A DNA stretch of 64,000 bases from Candidatus Zixiibacteriota bacterium (lineage in GTDB: Bacteria; Zixibacteria; MSB-5A5; GN15; FEB-12), in the NCBI GenBank assembly GCA_040753875.1, contig JBFMDV010000001.1, forward strand, positions 51,595 through 115,594. The letters run 5' to 3'. A program made the translations under genes and the position numbers. Below, piece after piece: positions 1 to 8,083 of the stretch. Below the pieces are notes generated by a model. It searched no databases and had not been told where the DNA came from. It saw nothing but the letters and a program-made list of their open reading frames with translations. Every line of letters begins with the position of its first letter. Positions within the stretch are counted from its first letter, which is position 1.

Positions 1-133
1 ACTGTTGCTGTATCGCTTTGTCAACCTCTATCGGCAGATTCCTCGCCAAAAACAACAGGTACAATTGCCCAACCCTCCGCTTTGCATCGATGGGAATAGG
101 ATCAGCCGGTGGGTTTATCCGAATCATCAACAT
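1..133 (-). CDS. Partial hypothetical protein (runs off the left edge)
   Basis: On the minus strand, downstream of the HIT gene, an open frame begins at an ATG at 133 (MLMIRINPPADP) and stays open to the window edge, about 44 codons. Its composition looks protein-like (charged and hydrophobic residues alternate, as in RRVGQLYLLFLARNLP), but no family is recognised. There is no clear Shine-Dalgarno sequence, and a second in-frame ATG lies at 127. It may be the second gene of a HIT operon. A competing plus-strand frame is also open over part of this stretch, so the call is weak. Confidence 0.35.
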   Translation of the reverse strand, partial: MLMIRINPPADPIPIDAKRRVGQLYLLFLARNLPIEVDKAIQQQ

Positions 134-172
134 CAGGAGATTTCATCAGTGCTCCACAACTAATTGCAATAC

Positions 173-499
173 CTACAGATAGCCGAGCTTGTCCACCCCC
201 TCGTTCGACAAGAAATGAAAGTGTACATGCGGGACTTCTTGTCCGTAGCCGTTGTTGATGAGAATCCGGTAATGGTCTTCAACGCCCAACTTCCTGGCAA
301 TCAGTTTGGCGGTTTCACTCATCATGCTCAGGACCTCTGGGGGAGTGCTTTGAAAATCGGAAAACTCGGCTTTAGGAATGATCAGCAGATGAACCCGGTC
401 TTTTGGGCGGTGGTCGGCGATGACAATGACCTGATCGGTTTCATGGAAAATCTTGGCGGGCAGCTCCCGGTTGATAATGCGCGTGAAAATTGATGTCAT
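173..499 (-). CDS. HIT family protein (HinT-like nucleotide hydrolase)
   Basis: A 108-aa histidine-triad protein, the usual length for the HinT branch. The catalytic motif HVHFHF is at residues 91-96, giving the H-x-H-x-H nucleotide-binding triad, and is preceded by the typical NNGYGQEVPH stretch. HinT-type enzymes hydrolyse purine nucleoside phosphoramidates and acyl-AMP adducts as homodimers in the cytoplasm; the exact substrate is not readable here. The start at 499 gives a normal N-terminus (MTSIFTRIINRELPAKIFHE). No Shine-Dalgarno sequence precedes it; instead a -35/-10 pair sits so close that the mRNA may be leaderless. The gene is divergent from yebC. Confidence 0.93.
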   Translation of the reverse strand: MTSIFTRIINRELPAKIFHETDQVIVIADHRPKDRVHLLIIPKAEFSDFQSTPPEVLSMMSETAKLIARKLGVEDHYRILINNGYGQEVPHVHFHFLSNEGVDKLGYL

Positions 500-505
500 T
501 GTTCC

Positions 506-533
506 AATATATGTGAGTCCAGAGCCGGGTCAA
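506..533 (-). promoter_or_regulatory. Sigma70-type promoter of the HIT gene, probably leaderless
   Basis: Reading the minus strand, TTGACC (533-528), a 16-nt spacer and TATATT (511-506) form a good -35/-10 pair. The -10 box ends six positions before the A of the HIT start codon at 499, so initiation at the usual distance would fall on or next to the ATG. No Shine-Dalgarno sequence is visible. Confidence 0.45.
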
Positions 534-559
534 TCTGAAAGCAGATTGGTGAACCGCTC

Positions 560-588
560 TTGCCAAGACTGAGGGGGTGTGGTAGATT
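560..588 (+). promoter_or_regulatory. Sigma70-type promoter for yebC
   Basis: TTGCCA (560-565), a 17-nt spacer and TAGATT (583-588) face yebC. The predicted leader would be about 135 nt, ending in the Shine-Dalgarno AAGGAGG (715-721). The match is by eye only. Confidence 0.4.
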
Positions 589-729
589 ACATGTTCGGAT
601 TCGACTCTCCTTGGAGAACGCCGCCTGATATGACAACCAGGGCGTGCGAACCTTCACGAGAGAGGGTCCAAGGAGAACAGGCTGGCTTTGACTATGATGA
701 TGGATGGCATATACAAGGAGGCGTAACCC

Positions 730-1482
730 ATGTCAGGTCATTCTAAATGGGCGACGATAAAACGCAAAAAAGGGAAACTTGACCAGGAGCGGGGGAAGAT
801 CTTCACGCAGCATATCAAGGAGATCACCATTGCCGCACGTGAAGGCGGAGGGGACCCGAACAACAACGCCCGACTCCGAAGCGCCGTTGCCGCCGCCAAA
901 GGCGCCAACATGCCGGCCGACAACATCAAGCGTGCCATTCTGAAAGGGACTGGCCAGCTTCCTGGTGTCACATACGAATCGGCTGTTTACGAGGGATACG
1001 GTCCTGCCGGGGTCGCTATCTTGCTCGAAGTGATGACCGACAACAAGAACCGCACGGTGGCAGAGATCCGTCACTTGCTCACGAAGTATGGCGGCAACAT
1101 GGGAACCGCTGGTTCCGTAGCCTGGATGTTCCATAAAAAGGGCGTCATTACCGTCGACCTGAACGCTGCTGATGAAAATACGCTCATGGAGCTGGCGATG
1201 GAGAATGGGGCGGAGGATTTCTCTGCGGATTCCGGCTCCTATGAGATCACCACAATGCCACATGACCTTGAGGCCGTGCGAAGCGCTCTTGAGACAAAAA
1301 AAATCCCGATCGTCTCGGCTGAGATCACTATGATCCCGCAGAATTCTGTCAAGATCACTGCCGAGAACGAGGCCAATTCGATGTTGAAGCTGTTCGAGTA
1401 TCTGGAGGAACACGATGATGTCCAGAAGGTCTATTCGAACTTCGACATCGACGAGAAGATTTTGGAGAAATTGGCGGGGTGA
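730..1482 (+). CDS. yebC: YebC/PmpR family protein
   Basis: A 250-aa protein of normal family length with the diagnostic N-terminus MSGHSKWATIKRKKGK and the conserved stretches NMPADNIKRAI and YEGYGPAGVAILLE. YebC/PmpR proteins were described as DNA-binding transcriptional regulators, and members have more recently been linked to translation of difficult sequences; which applies here cannot be read from sequence. The start follows a strong AAGGAGG. It sits directly before ruvCAB, a very common bacterial arrangement, but a strong terminator separates them, so read-through coupling should be limited. Confidence 0.97.
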   Translation: MSGHSKWATIKRKKGKLDQERGKIFTQHIKEITIAAREGGGDPNNNARLRSAVAAAKGANMPADNIKRAILKGTGQLPGVTYESAVYEGYGPAGVAILLEVMTDNKNRTVAEIRHLLTKYGGNMGTAGSVAWMFHKKGVITVDLNAADENTLMELAMENGAEDFSADSGSYEITTMPHDLEAVRSALETKKIPIVSAEITMIPQNSVKITAENEANSMLKLFEYLEEHDDVQKVYSNFDIDEKILEKLAG

Positions 1483-1539
1483 GAAACCGGATCAAGTCAG
1501 CCGGATGTTCTCGCACTTGAAGTCTTTCGGTTTTACCTG

Positions 1540-1567
1540 ATGCCAGGCGTCCCCGCCTGGCATTTTT
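1540..1567 (+). terminator. Rho-independent terminator after yebC
   Basis: A perfect 10-bp stem, ATGCCAGGCG (1540-1549) with CGCCTGGCAT (1554-1563), has a TCCC loop and a T run (1563-1567). It lies 58 nt after the yebC stop and before ruvC. Confidence 0.88.
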
Positions 1568-1635
1568 GTGTTATGTGACAACACGGTCCCAGATTTTTAT
1601 TGGAAATGCGAGGGATTCGGACTATTTATCGTCCT

Positions 1636-2130
1636 ATGCGAGTGCTTGGCATAGACCCTGGTCTGGGGATCACCGGCTACGGTGTTTTGGAACTGGAGGG
1701 GGAACGGCCGGTTGTTGTCGAGGTGGGTGTCATCCGCAGCGATGCCCGGCTTAGTATCGAGAACCGCCTCAGAGAAGTCTCGACTGGGCTGTCTGAGATT
1801 GTTGGGCAGTTCCGACCGGAGGCGATAGCGGTCGAAGAACTCTACTCGCACTACAGCCATCCCATAACGGCAGTCATCATGGGGCACGTCCGCGGGGTCA
1901 TATTCCTCAAGGCAGCCGAGGCAGGGATCCCGGTTGTATCATACGCAGCTACGCGGATCAAGAAATCGCTGACCGGCAATGGTCGGGCCACCAAGGAACA
2001 GATTCAGCGGATGGTCAAATCGACGCTCGGCCTGCCGCAGATCCCGGAACCGCCGGATGCTGCCGATGCCCTGGCGATTGCGCTGTGTCATTGCCGCGCC
2101 ATGCAGCAGAACGCGACGGTAGACGTATGA
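1636..2130 (+). CDS. ruvC: Crossover junction endodeoxyribonuclease RuvC
   Basis: Holliday-junction resolvase of 164 aa. The start at 1636 gives the family N-terminus MRVLGIDPGLGITGYGV carrying the first catalytic Asp; an upstream in-frame ATG at 1600 would add 12 unconserved residues. The acidic site is completed by VEELY in the middle and DAADALAIALCH near the C-terminus. RuvC cuts the junction held by RuvAB during recombinational repair. Its TGA overlaps the ATG of ruvA by 4 nt (ATGA), so translation is probably coupled. Confidence 0.97.
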   Translation: MRVLGIDPGLGITGYGVLELEGERPVVVEVGVIRSDARLSIENRLREVSTGLSEIVGQFRPEAIAVEELYSHYSHPITAVIMGHVRGVIFLKAAEAGIPVVSYAATRIKKSLTGNGRATKEQIQRMVKSTLGLPQIPEPPDAADALAIALCHCRAMQQNATVDV

Positions 2131-2777
2131 TAAGCCGTCTTCGCGGGACACTCACGCAGGTTTCGGATCAGTGGGCATTGGTCGAGAACTCCGGCCTCTA
2201 TTACGAAGTGTTGCTGCCGTCGGGGCTGGCCGGGCGGCTTAAGGAGAGCGGTACCATTGGACGGGAGATCAGCCTCGAAACGATTTACTATATCGAGGCG
2301 GGGGATAAGAAGGCCAATGAATACCCCAGGCTGGTCGGTTTCATAGATCCGATCGACCGGGAGTTTTTCTCGTTGCTCACCCAGGTGCCTGGGCTCGGTG
2401 TAAAAAAAGCGCTCAAATCGCTGGTGCTGCCGATTCGGGATATAGCGACTGCCATTGAAACAAAGGATGCCAGTACCCTGACCAGACTCCCGGGAGTGGG
2501 GGCGCGGCTGGCGGAAAAAATTGTCGCGGAGCTTCACGGCAAAACCGCCAAGTATGCATTGTCCAAAGCCGAAGAGCCGCTCGCAATGAAAGTGAAGGCC
2601 CGCTCGCCGCTCATGGAGGAGGCAGTTGAGGTTCTCCTGCAGCTTCAGTACAAGCGGGCCGAAGCGGAACAGATGGTGGATGCGGCAATCAAGAGCAGCC
2701 CAAGGGTCGACCGGGTCGAGGACCTGATTACCGTCATATTCAAAAGCGAACAGAAGACCAAAGCGGAAGTCCAATGA
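2127..2777 (+). CDS. ruvA: Holliday junction branch migration protein RuvA
   Basis: 216-aa DNA-binding subunit of the RuvAB motor. The N-terminus MISRLRGTL opens the OB-fold domain; the helix-hairpin-helix motifs are visible as LTQVPGLGVKKA and LTRLPGVGARLAEKIV, followed by a C-terminal domain that contacts RuvB. The start at 2127 overlaps the ruvC stop in ATGA; an upstream alternative start at 2085 would add 14 residues of out-of-family sequence. Its own stop overlaps the ruvB start in the same way, so ruvC-ruvA-ruvB is a fully coupled operon. Confidence 0.97.
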   Translation: MISRLRGTLTQVSDQWALVENSGLYYEVLLPSGLAGRLKESGTIGREISLETIYYIEAGDKKANEYPRLVGFIDPIDREFFSLLTQVPGLGVKKALKSLVLPIRDIATAIETKDASTLTRLPGVGARLAEKIVAELHGKTAKYALSKAEEPLAMKVKARSPLMEEAVEVLLQLQYKRAEAEQMVDAAIKSSPRVDRVEDLITVIFKSEQKTKAEVQ

Positions 2778-3802
2778 CCCGCGAACGCATTGTTACCGGT
2801 GGACAACTCGGGCCGGACGAAGACCTGGTTCAATTTTCGCTGCGCCCGAAGAGTCTGTCCGAGTACATAGGGCAGAGCGAATTAAAGGCGAAACTTCAAG
2901 TATTACTTGAGGCGGCAAAAGGGCGTAAAGAAGCGGTTGAGCATGTGCTTCTCTACGGTCCGCCCGGTCTCGGCAAAACGACACTCGCCCATATTATTGC
3001 CAACGAAATGGGCTCGCGGTTGATCGCCACGTCAGGGCCAGCGCTCCAACGTACCGGTGATCTGATGGGGATTCTGACGAATCTGAACGAAGGGGATATC
3101 CTGTTTATCGACGAGATCCATCGCCTCTCGCCGGTTATCGAAGAGTTCATCTATCCTGCCATGGAAGATTTCAAGGTAGATTTCGTGGTAGACAAGGGGG
3201 CGTTCGCCAAAGTCATCAATGTTCCCCTCAAGCGGTTTACTTTGGTGGGTGCAACCACTCGCGCCGGTATGCTTTCAGCGCCTCTTCGCGACCGTTTCGG
3301 GCTCTACTATCATATCGATTTCTACGAGCCGGCAGACCTGGAAACTATTGTCCTCCGCTCCGCCAGGCTTCTGGAGATAGCCATCGACCGTGAGGCAGCT
3401 CGTACGGTGGCAGGACGTGCACGAGGGACCCCGCGTATCGCCAATCGGCTGTTGCGGCGGGTGCGGGATTACGCCGCGGTGAAGGCGGACGGGAAGATCA
3501 CTTCTGAACTGGCAGTGAAGGCGTTGGACGCCGAAGGGGTGGACAGCATGGGACTGGATCCGTTGGACCGAAAGCTGTTGAAGATTGTTATAGACTATTA
3601 CAAAGGCGGTCCGGTCGGTATTGAGGCCCTGGCCGCCACGTTAAGCGAGGAGATGGACACACTGGTGGATATGGTGGAGCCGTATCTGCTGAAGATCGGT
3701 TTCGTGCAGCGTACCAAACGAGGTCGGATGGCATCGACCGCGGCAGCCAAACATCTTGGATTGATGGTTAAGGGGGACTCCCCACAGGAGAGTTTGTTCT
3801 GA
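2774..3802 (+). CDS. ruvB: Holliday junction branch migration ATPase RuvB
   Basis: 342-aa AAA+ hexameric helicase that drives branch migration with RuvA. Visible motifs are Walker A GPPGLGKTTLA, Walker B FIDEIHR, sensor-1 VGATTRAG, the arginine-finger region SAPLRDRFG, and the C-terminal winged helix ending in RTKRGRMAS. Length is typical. It starts within the ruvA stop codon (ATGA, 2774-2777). Confidence 0.98.
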   Translation: MTRERIVTGGQLGPDEDLVQFSLRPKSLSEYIGQSELKAKLQVLLEAAKGRKEAVEHVLLYGPPGLGKTTLAHIIANEMGSRLIATSGPALQRTGDLMGILTNLNEGDILFIDEIHRLSPVIEEFIYPAMEDFKVDFVVDKGAFAKVINVPLKRFTLVGATTRAGMLSAPLRDRFGLYYHIDFYEPADLETIVLRSARLLEIAIDREAARTVAGRARGTPRIANRLLRRVRDYAAVKADGKITSELAVKALDAEGVDSMGLDPLDRKLLKIVIDYYKGGPVGIEALAATLSEEMDTLVDMVEPYLLKIGFVQRTKRGRMASTAAAKHLGLMVKGDSPQESLF

Positions 3803-3803
3803 T

Positions 3804-4094
3804 ATGTCCGACGATGCCCTGTATCTGTTGCTACAATCACTTGGCGCCCAGGTCCTCGAGGGACGTACGAACCCTACCGGCACCGTAGCGATTCTGATGT
3901 CCGAAACACTGAAATTCCGCGACAAGCTGAAGGCGGAGACGGGCATGATTCTGACAGTCGATGACACCCGGCTGGCGCTCGACGGGCTCGAGTCGCTTCT
4001 TAATGAGCGGGAGATACCGCCTGGTCTGACCAGTGAACAACGGATGCTCGCACAAATCTGGTTTGACCGGCTGACTCTCTTCAATAGGGAGTAG
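3804..4094 (+). CDS. Small hypothetical protein in the ruv-queA interval
   Basis: A 96-aa soluble, largely helical-looking protein (MSDDALYLLLQSLG...) that begins one base after the ruvB stop, so it is probably co-translated with the ruv operon. No family motif, signal peptide or membrane segment is recognised. The tight spacing and protein-like composition support a real gene. A role in DNA repair would be guilt by association only. Confidence 0.7.
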   Translation: MSDDALYLLLQSLGAQVLEGRTNPTGTVAILMSETLKFRDKLKAETGMILTVDDTRLALDGLESLLNEREIPPGLTSEQRMLAQIWFDRLTLFNRE

Positions 4095-4170
4095 ACTTCG
4101 CGGGATCGCGCGTCATCCGGAGCAATACCCATCACCTGGCGTTTGATCATTCTCTTCGTGAGGCCGACCC

Positions 4171-5214
4171 TTGGCGACCGACATCGCACTTTTTGACTAT
4201 AACCTGCCACAGGATCTCATCGCACAATTCCCAACTGTTCGCCGCGACCAATCCCGGTTGCTTATTCTTGACAGGCAAACAGGAACAATTCAGCATCTTC
4301 GTTTTGGTGACATAACCGGCTTCCTACGGCGAGGGGATGCGCTTGTTGTCAACAACACTCGCGTGTTCAAAGCGCGCCTTTGGGGAAACCGCTGTTCGGG
4401 CGGCCGGATCGAGTTGTTCCTGGTACGGCCGGCCGAGCCAGGGACAGAGCATTGGGAGGCCCTTGTAAGTCCCTCAAGGCGTCTGAAACCTGGCGAGGAG
4501 ATTCTCTTCGATAATCGGCAATCTGTCCTCTTATCGACGCCCCTTGGCAACGGCCGGTGGCGCGTCCAATTCAAATCGGTCTCGGCCTGTCGCCGGATAA
4601 TCGCCACGTTCGGACATGTCCCGTTGCCGCACTATATCGGCCGTCCCGACCAGCCGACCGACCTTCGGAGATACCAAACCGTGTTTGCGGCTAAGGAAAA
4701 AACCGGAGCGGTAGCGGCTCCGACAGCCGGTTTTCATTTCACTCATCCTCTAATACAGCAACTGAAGGCCAAGGGTGTGCAGGTCATTGAGTTGACGCTT
4801 CATGTCGGTCCGGGCACGTTTAAGCCGGTGAAATGCGAGCACATAGAGGACCATATCGTTGATCCTGAATACGCCGAGATATCATCTCAGTCGGCTACTG
4901 CGATCAACAATATCAAGCAGCAGGGCGGTTCCCTGTTTGTGGTGGGCACCACCACGGTCCGTACGCTTGAATCGGCGGCAACAGACGGGGGAGACGTTCG
5001 GCCATTCGCGGGATTTGTGAGTACATATATCAAGCCGGGACATAACTTCCGGCTGGTCGATCACCTAATCACCAATTTCCACCTCCCGCGCTCGTCGCTT
5101 CTGATCCTTGTCTCTGCCTTCGCAGGGCGCGAACGGATATTAGGCTGTTATCGCGAGGCGATAGCGAGAGGATATCGCTTCTACAGCTATGGCGATGCCA
5201 TGCTGATCCTATAA
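4171..5214 (+). CDS. queA: S-adenosylmethionine:tRNA ribosyltransferase-isomerase QueA
   Basis: 347 aa, normal for QueA, which transfers and isomerises the ribosyl moiety of SAM onto 7-aminomethyl-7-deazaguanine in tRNA to give epoxyqueuosine. Family segments are FDYNLPQDLIAQFP at the N-terminus, TGAVAAPTAGFHFT, LTLHVGPGTFKPV, and LITNFHLPRSSLL near the end. The start is a TTG at 4171, preceded by GTGAGG; it gives the standard N-terminus. QueA often neighbours ruvB in bacteria. Confidence 0.97.
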   Translation: MATDIALFDYNLPQDLIAQFPTVRRDQSRLLILDRQTGTIQHLRFGDITGFLRRGDALVVNNTRVFKARLWGNRCSGGRIELFLVRPAEPGTEHWEALVSPSRRLKPGEEILFDNRQSVLLSTPLGNGRWRVQFKSVSACRRIIATFGHVPLPHYIGRPDQPTDLRRYQTVFAAKEKTGAVAAPTAGFHFTHPLIQQLKAKGVQVIELTLHVGPGTFKPVKCEHIEDHIVDPEYAEISSQSATAINNIKQQGGSLFVVGTTTVRTLESAATDGGDVRPFAGFVSTYIKPGHNFRLVDHLITNFHLPRSSLLILVSAFAGRERILGCYREAIARGYRFYSYGDAMLIL

Positions 5215-5256
5215 TCCACTTTTGTGCCGAATTCTGGCTCTGTATATTCGGGCCGC

Positions 5257-5946
5257 ATGGATACCGTTGCGCTTATAGTTGCAGCCGGTCGGGCGAGCCG
5301 GTTCGGCGGTGCTGTCCCCAAGCAGTTTCGGGAGCTTGGTGACCGCCCGTTGCTGGCCTGGACCATCAGTCGTTTTGAAGCGGCGCAGAGCATAACAAAG
5401 ATCGTACTAGTAGTAGCCGAGGAACACCTGCTCTATACCAGCCAGAAAATTGTCGATCCATACGGGTTCACAAAGGTTTTCAAGATTGTCATCGGAGGCG
5501 AGTCACGTCAGGAATCCGTGCTGAAGGGGCTTCGCTCCCTCCCCTTTTCGACGCCTTTCGTGGCCATTCATGATGGCGCCAGGCCACTCGTTACACCCAC
5601 TGATATCGACCGGGTCGTTGCGGCAGCAATAAAAGAGCGAGCGGCGATGCTCGCGGCCCCGGCGACTGACACAGTTAAACGGGTGCGGGATGGTTTTGTC
5701 CTTAGCACTCTTGACCGTGACTCATTGTTCCTGGCACAGACACCGCAAGTTTTCCAATACGACCTCATCCTGCAGGCTCACATGGAGGCGGCCGACCGCA
5801 CCATCGCGACCGATGACGCCTCCCTGGTCGAAAGCAGAGGTTTCAAAGTGTGTGTTGTCGAACCGACCGGTCCAAATCCGAAAGTGACTACTACGGAGGA
5901 CTTCCAATATGTTGAGACACTGCTGAATCGAGAGCACCGTGACTAA
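5257..5946 (+). CDS. ispD: 2-C-methyl-D-erythritol 4-phosphate cytidylyltransferase
   Basis: 229-aa enzyme of the non-mevalonate (MEP) isoprenoid pathway, joining CTP to MEP. The start at 5257 gives MDTVALIVAAGRASRFG, containing the nucleotide-binding signature; the frame extends upstream to a GTG at 5224 without conserved sequence. HDGARPLV, DTVKRV and AQTPQVF are diagnostic. The stop overlaps the GTG start of ispF by 8 nt, so the two enzymes, which act two steps apart in the pathway, are coupled. Confidence 0.96.
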   Translation: MDTVALIVAAGRASRFGGAVPKQFRELGDRPLLAWTISRFEAAQSITKIVLVVAEEHLLYTSQKIVDPYGFTKVFKIVIGGESRQESVLKGLRSLPFSTPFVAIHDGARPLVTPTDIDRVVAAAIKERAAMLAAPATDTVKRVRDGFVLSTLDRDSLFLAQTPQVFQYDLILQAHMEAADRTIATDDASLVESRGFKVCVVEPTGPNPKVTTTEDFQYVETLLNREHRD

Positions 5947-6427
5947 GCTCAGAATTGGACACGGATTCGATGTTCATCCTTTCGTTGGCGGAAGACCCTT
6001 GGTCATAGGCGGTGTACAGATTCCGTTCGGGCAAGGGTTGGCCGGTCATAGCGACGCCGACGTGCTCCTGCACGCTGTCTGTGATGCCCTGCTGGGCGCG
6101 ATGGGACTTCCTGATATCGGCCAGCATTTCCCGCCAACCGATCCGCGGTATAAGGGGGCTGATTCGAAGGGGCTTTTGGCCGACGTGGTCAAGCTGACTC
6201 GCTCAAATGGGATGCGAGCAGTCGTGAATGTCGATGCCGTGATCATGGCCGAGGCCCCACCAATGAACCCTCATATCCCCGCCATGAAGAAGATCATTGC
6301 CGCGTTGCTGGAGATTCCGGAAAGCTGTGTTGGTATTAAAGCCACAACCTGCGAGCGAATGGGATTCGTTGGACGGCAGGAAGGCATAGCTGCCTCGGCA
6401 GTCTGTCTGGTTGAAATGTATGACTGA
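5939..6427 (+). CDS. ispF: 2-C-methyl-D-erythritol 2,4-cyclodiphosphate synthase
   Basis: 162 aa. The N-terminus (RIGHGFDVHPF) carries the Asp-x-His zinc-binding pair; GHSDADVLLHAVCDALLGA and DIGQHFP are further signatures, and the C-terminal ATTCERMGFVGRQEGIAA is typical. It cyclises CDP-ME 2-phosphate in the MEP pathway. Translation starts at GTG 5939 inside the ispD end. Its own end overlaps the DedA start by 8 nt. Confidence 0.97.
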   Translation: MTKLRIGHGFDVHPFVGGRPLVIGGVQIPFGQGLAGHSDADVLLHAVCDALLGAMGLPDIGQHFPPTDPRYKGADSKGLLADVVKLTRSNGMRAVVNVDAVIMAEAPPMNPHIPAMKKIIAALLEIPESCVGIKATTCERMGFVGRQEGIAASAVCLVEMYD

Positions 6428-7064
6428 CGCCTCCCCAGACCTGCAACGGTATCTCGACTACCTCTTCTCCCATGGACCCGTGTGGGCGTACTCCGCCTTG
6501 TTTCTGGCCTGTTTCATTGAGAATTTGTTCCCGCCATTTCCCGGGGACTCGTTTGTCGTCGCCGGGGGAGGCTTGGTAGCGCTCGACCGGTTGAACTACC
6601 TGCCCGCCTTGTTCTCGATTGTCGCAGGTGGTATGTGTTCGGTCATGCTCCTGTACCTTTTTGGTCTCAGGTACGGTCGGGACTATTTTCTCCGGAAGAA
6701 TTACAGGTACTTTGGCGTCCGCGATATCACCCAGATGGAGGCGCGATTAGTACGATGGGGCGCGCTAATCCTGATCGGTTCCCGTTTCGTGGTGGGACTC
6801 CGAACCGTGCTGACCTTGGCAGCCGGCATTGGCCGATACCCGATTGGGAAAATGATCCTGTTTTCGCTGCTTTCCTACCTGCTTTTCACCGCGCTTCTTA
6901 TGTACCTGGCAGATGCACTGGTCACGAATTTTAATGTCATCGAGCAATATTTTCGCACGTATAACCGGATAATCTGGCCGATAATGATCGTAGTGGTGGT
7001 CATATGGTTTTGGCGCAAATGGCGACCGGCATCAGACCGGAAAAACGGACCGAACGACAGATGA
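6420..7064 (+). CDS. DedA family membrane protein
   Basis: 214-aa polytopic inner-membrane protein of the DedA/SNARE-associated family. Diagnostic segments are IENLFPPFPGDSFVVAGGGLVA near the N-terminus and GSRFVVGLRTVLTLAAGIGRYP in the middle; several hydrophobic segments follow and the C-terminus is basic. DedA proteins are implicated in recycling lipid carriers such as undecaprenyl phosphate and in membrane homeostasis. ATG 6420 is preferred over an in-frame TTG at 6411. It sits between ispF (isoprenoid synthesis) and ddl (peptidoglycan), a fitting place for a lipid-carrier protein, though this is inference. Confidence 0.92.
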   Translation: MTDASPDLQRYLDYLFSHGPVWAYSALFLACFIENLFPPFPGDSFVVAGGGLVALDRLNYLPALFSIVAGGMCSVMLLYLFGLRYGRDYFLRKNYRYFGVRDITQMEARLVRWGALILIGSRFVVGLRTVLTLAAGIGRYPIGKMILFSLLSYLLFTALLMYLADALVTNFNVIEQYFRTYNRIIWPIMIVVVVIWFWRKWRPASDRKNGPNDR

Positions 7065-8074
7065 AGATCCTCCTGTTGGCTGGCGGTAATTCAAGCGAAA
7101 ATCAAGTCTCTCTCAATACGGGCGCTGCCATTTTCGATTCGCTTAAACGGCTGGGCCACGAAGTCCTCCCGATCGACCCGGCCACCGGTCGCTCGTTGAT
7201 CGGCACGGACGGGACGTATCAGAATCAGTTGCCTCCTGGCGAAACAACAACCCTGACTACTACCGGCTCGCGAGCGCTCACGGCTGCACTGGCGTCGCCG
7301 GTCTACCGCAATATCGATCTGGTATTCATTGCCTTACACGGTGGGGAAGGAGAAAACGGCACCATTCAGGCGCTACTCGATCTGAGCGGCATAAAATACA
7401 CCGGTTCCGGTATGGCCGCCTCTGCAATTGCCATGAACAAGGCGATCACAAAGCGCCTGTTCACGTCGGCGCAGATCCCCACCCCCGACTGGGAACTATA
7501 TCACCTGAGTAGGGAACTTCCGACAGAAAGGATTGTCGAATCTGTCCGGAAACGGTTCTCTTTGCCGGTGATCGTCAAACCAAACGACGGCGGTTCGACA
7601 GTTGGACTTACCAAGGTTAAGTCTATTAAGATGCTGCCTGACGCCATCGATATTTGTGCGCACGAATCAAGAGAAGTACTCGTGGAGCAGTTCATTGCCG
7701 GCCGGGAGATGACGGTCGCAGTGGTCGACGGCAAAGCGCTGCCGGTGGTAGAGATCCGTCCCAAAAATGAGCTCTACGATTATGAAGCGAAATATACCAA
7801 AGGGAAATCGGAGTACCTTGCCCCCGCGCCTATCGATGATGCATTTGCCGTGCGTATGCAAGAGTACGCTGAGACTGCCTTTGAGTTGATCGGTGCCTCG
7901 GGGTTGGTACGAGTCGATTTCATATTGTCTCCCGACGGCACGCCGTATTGCCTGGAAGTGAACACGCTTCCCGGCATGACTAACCTGTCGCTTGCCCCAA
8001 TGGCGGCCAAATGCGCCGGCATTTCATTCGATCAACTAATCGAGCGGATTGTTGCTTCGGCACTTCGCAGTTAA
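7061..8074 (+). CDS. ddl: D-alanine--D-alanine ligase
   Basis: 337-aa ATP-grasp ligase making the D-Ala-D-Ala dipeptide for peptidoglycan. The start at 7061, overlapping the DedA stop (ATGA), gives MKILLLAGGNSSENQVSLNTG. IALHGGEGENGTIQ, GSGMAASAIAMNK, VIVKPNDGGSTVG and the metal/ATP site VDFILSPDGTPYCLEVNTLPGMT are all present. The longer frame from 7004 is unconserved. The common glycine-loop residues ER are EN here, a minor variation. Confidence 0.95.
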   Translation: MKILLLAGGNSSENQVSLNTGAAIFDSLKRLGHEVLPIDPATGRSLIGTDGTYQNQLPPGETTTLTTTGSRALTAALASPVYRNIDLVFIALHGGEGENGTIQALLDLSGIKYTGSGMAASAIAMNKAITKRLFTSAQIPTPDWELYHLSRELPTERIVESVRKRFSLPVIVKPNDGGSTVGLTKVKSIKMLPDAIDICAHESREVLVEQFIAGREMTVAVVDGKALPVVEIRPKNELYDYEAKYTKGKSEYLAPAPIDDAFAVRMQEYAETAFELIGASGLVRVDFILSPDGTPYCLEVNTLPGMTNLSLAPMAAKCAGISFDQLIERIVASALRS

Positions 8075-8083
8075 ACTCGCCTC

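Noticed and set aside
164..493. 109-aa plus-strand frame over the HIT gene
   Set aside because: The minus strand encodes a complete histidine-triad protein with HVHFHF; the plus frame has no motif.
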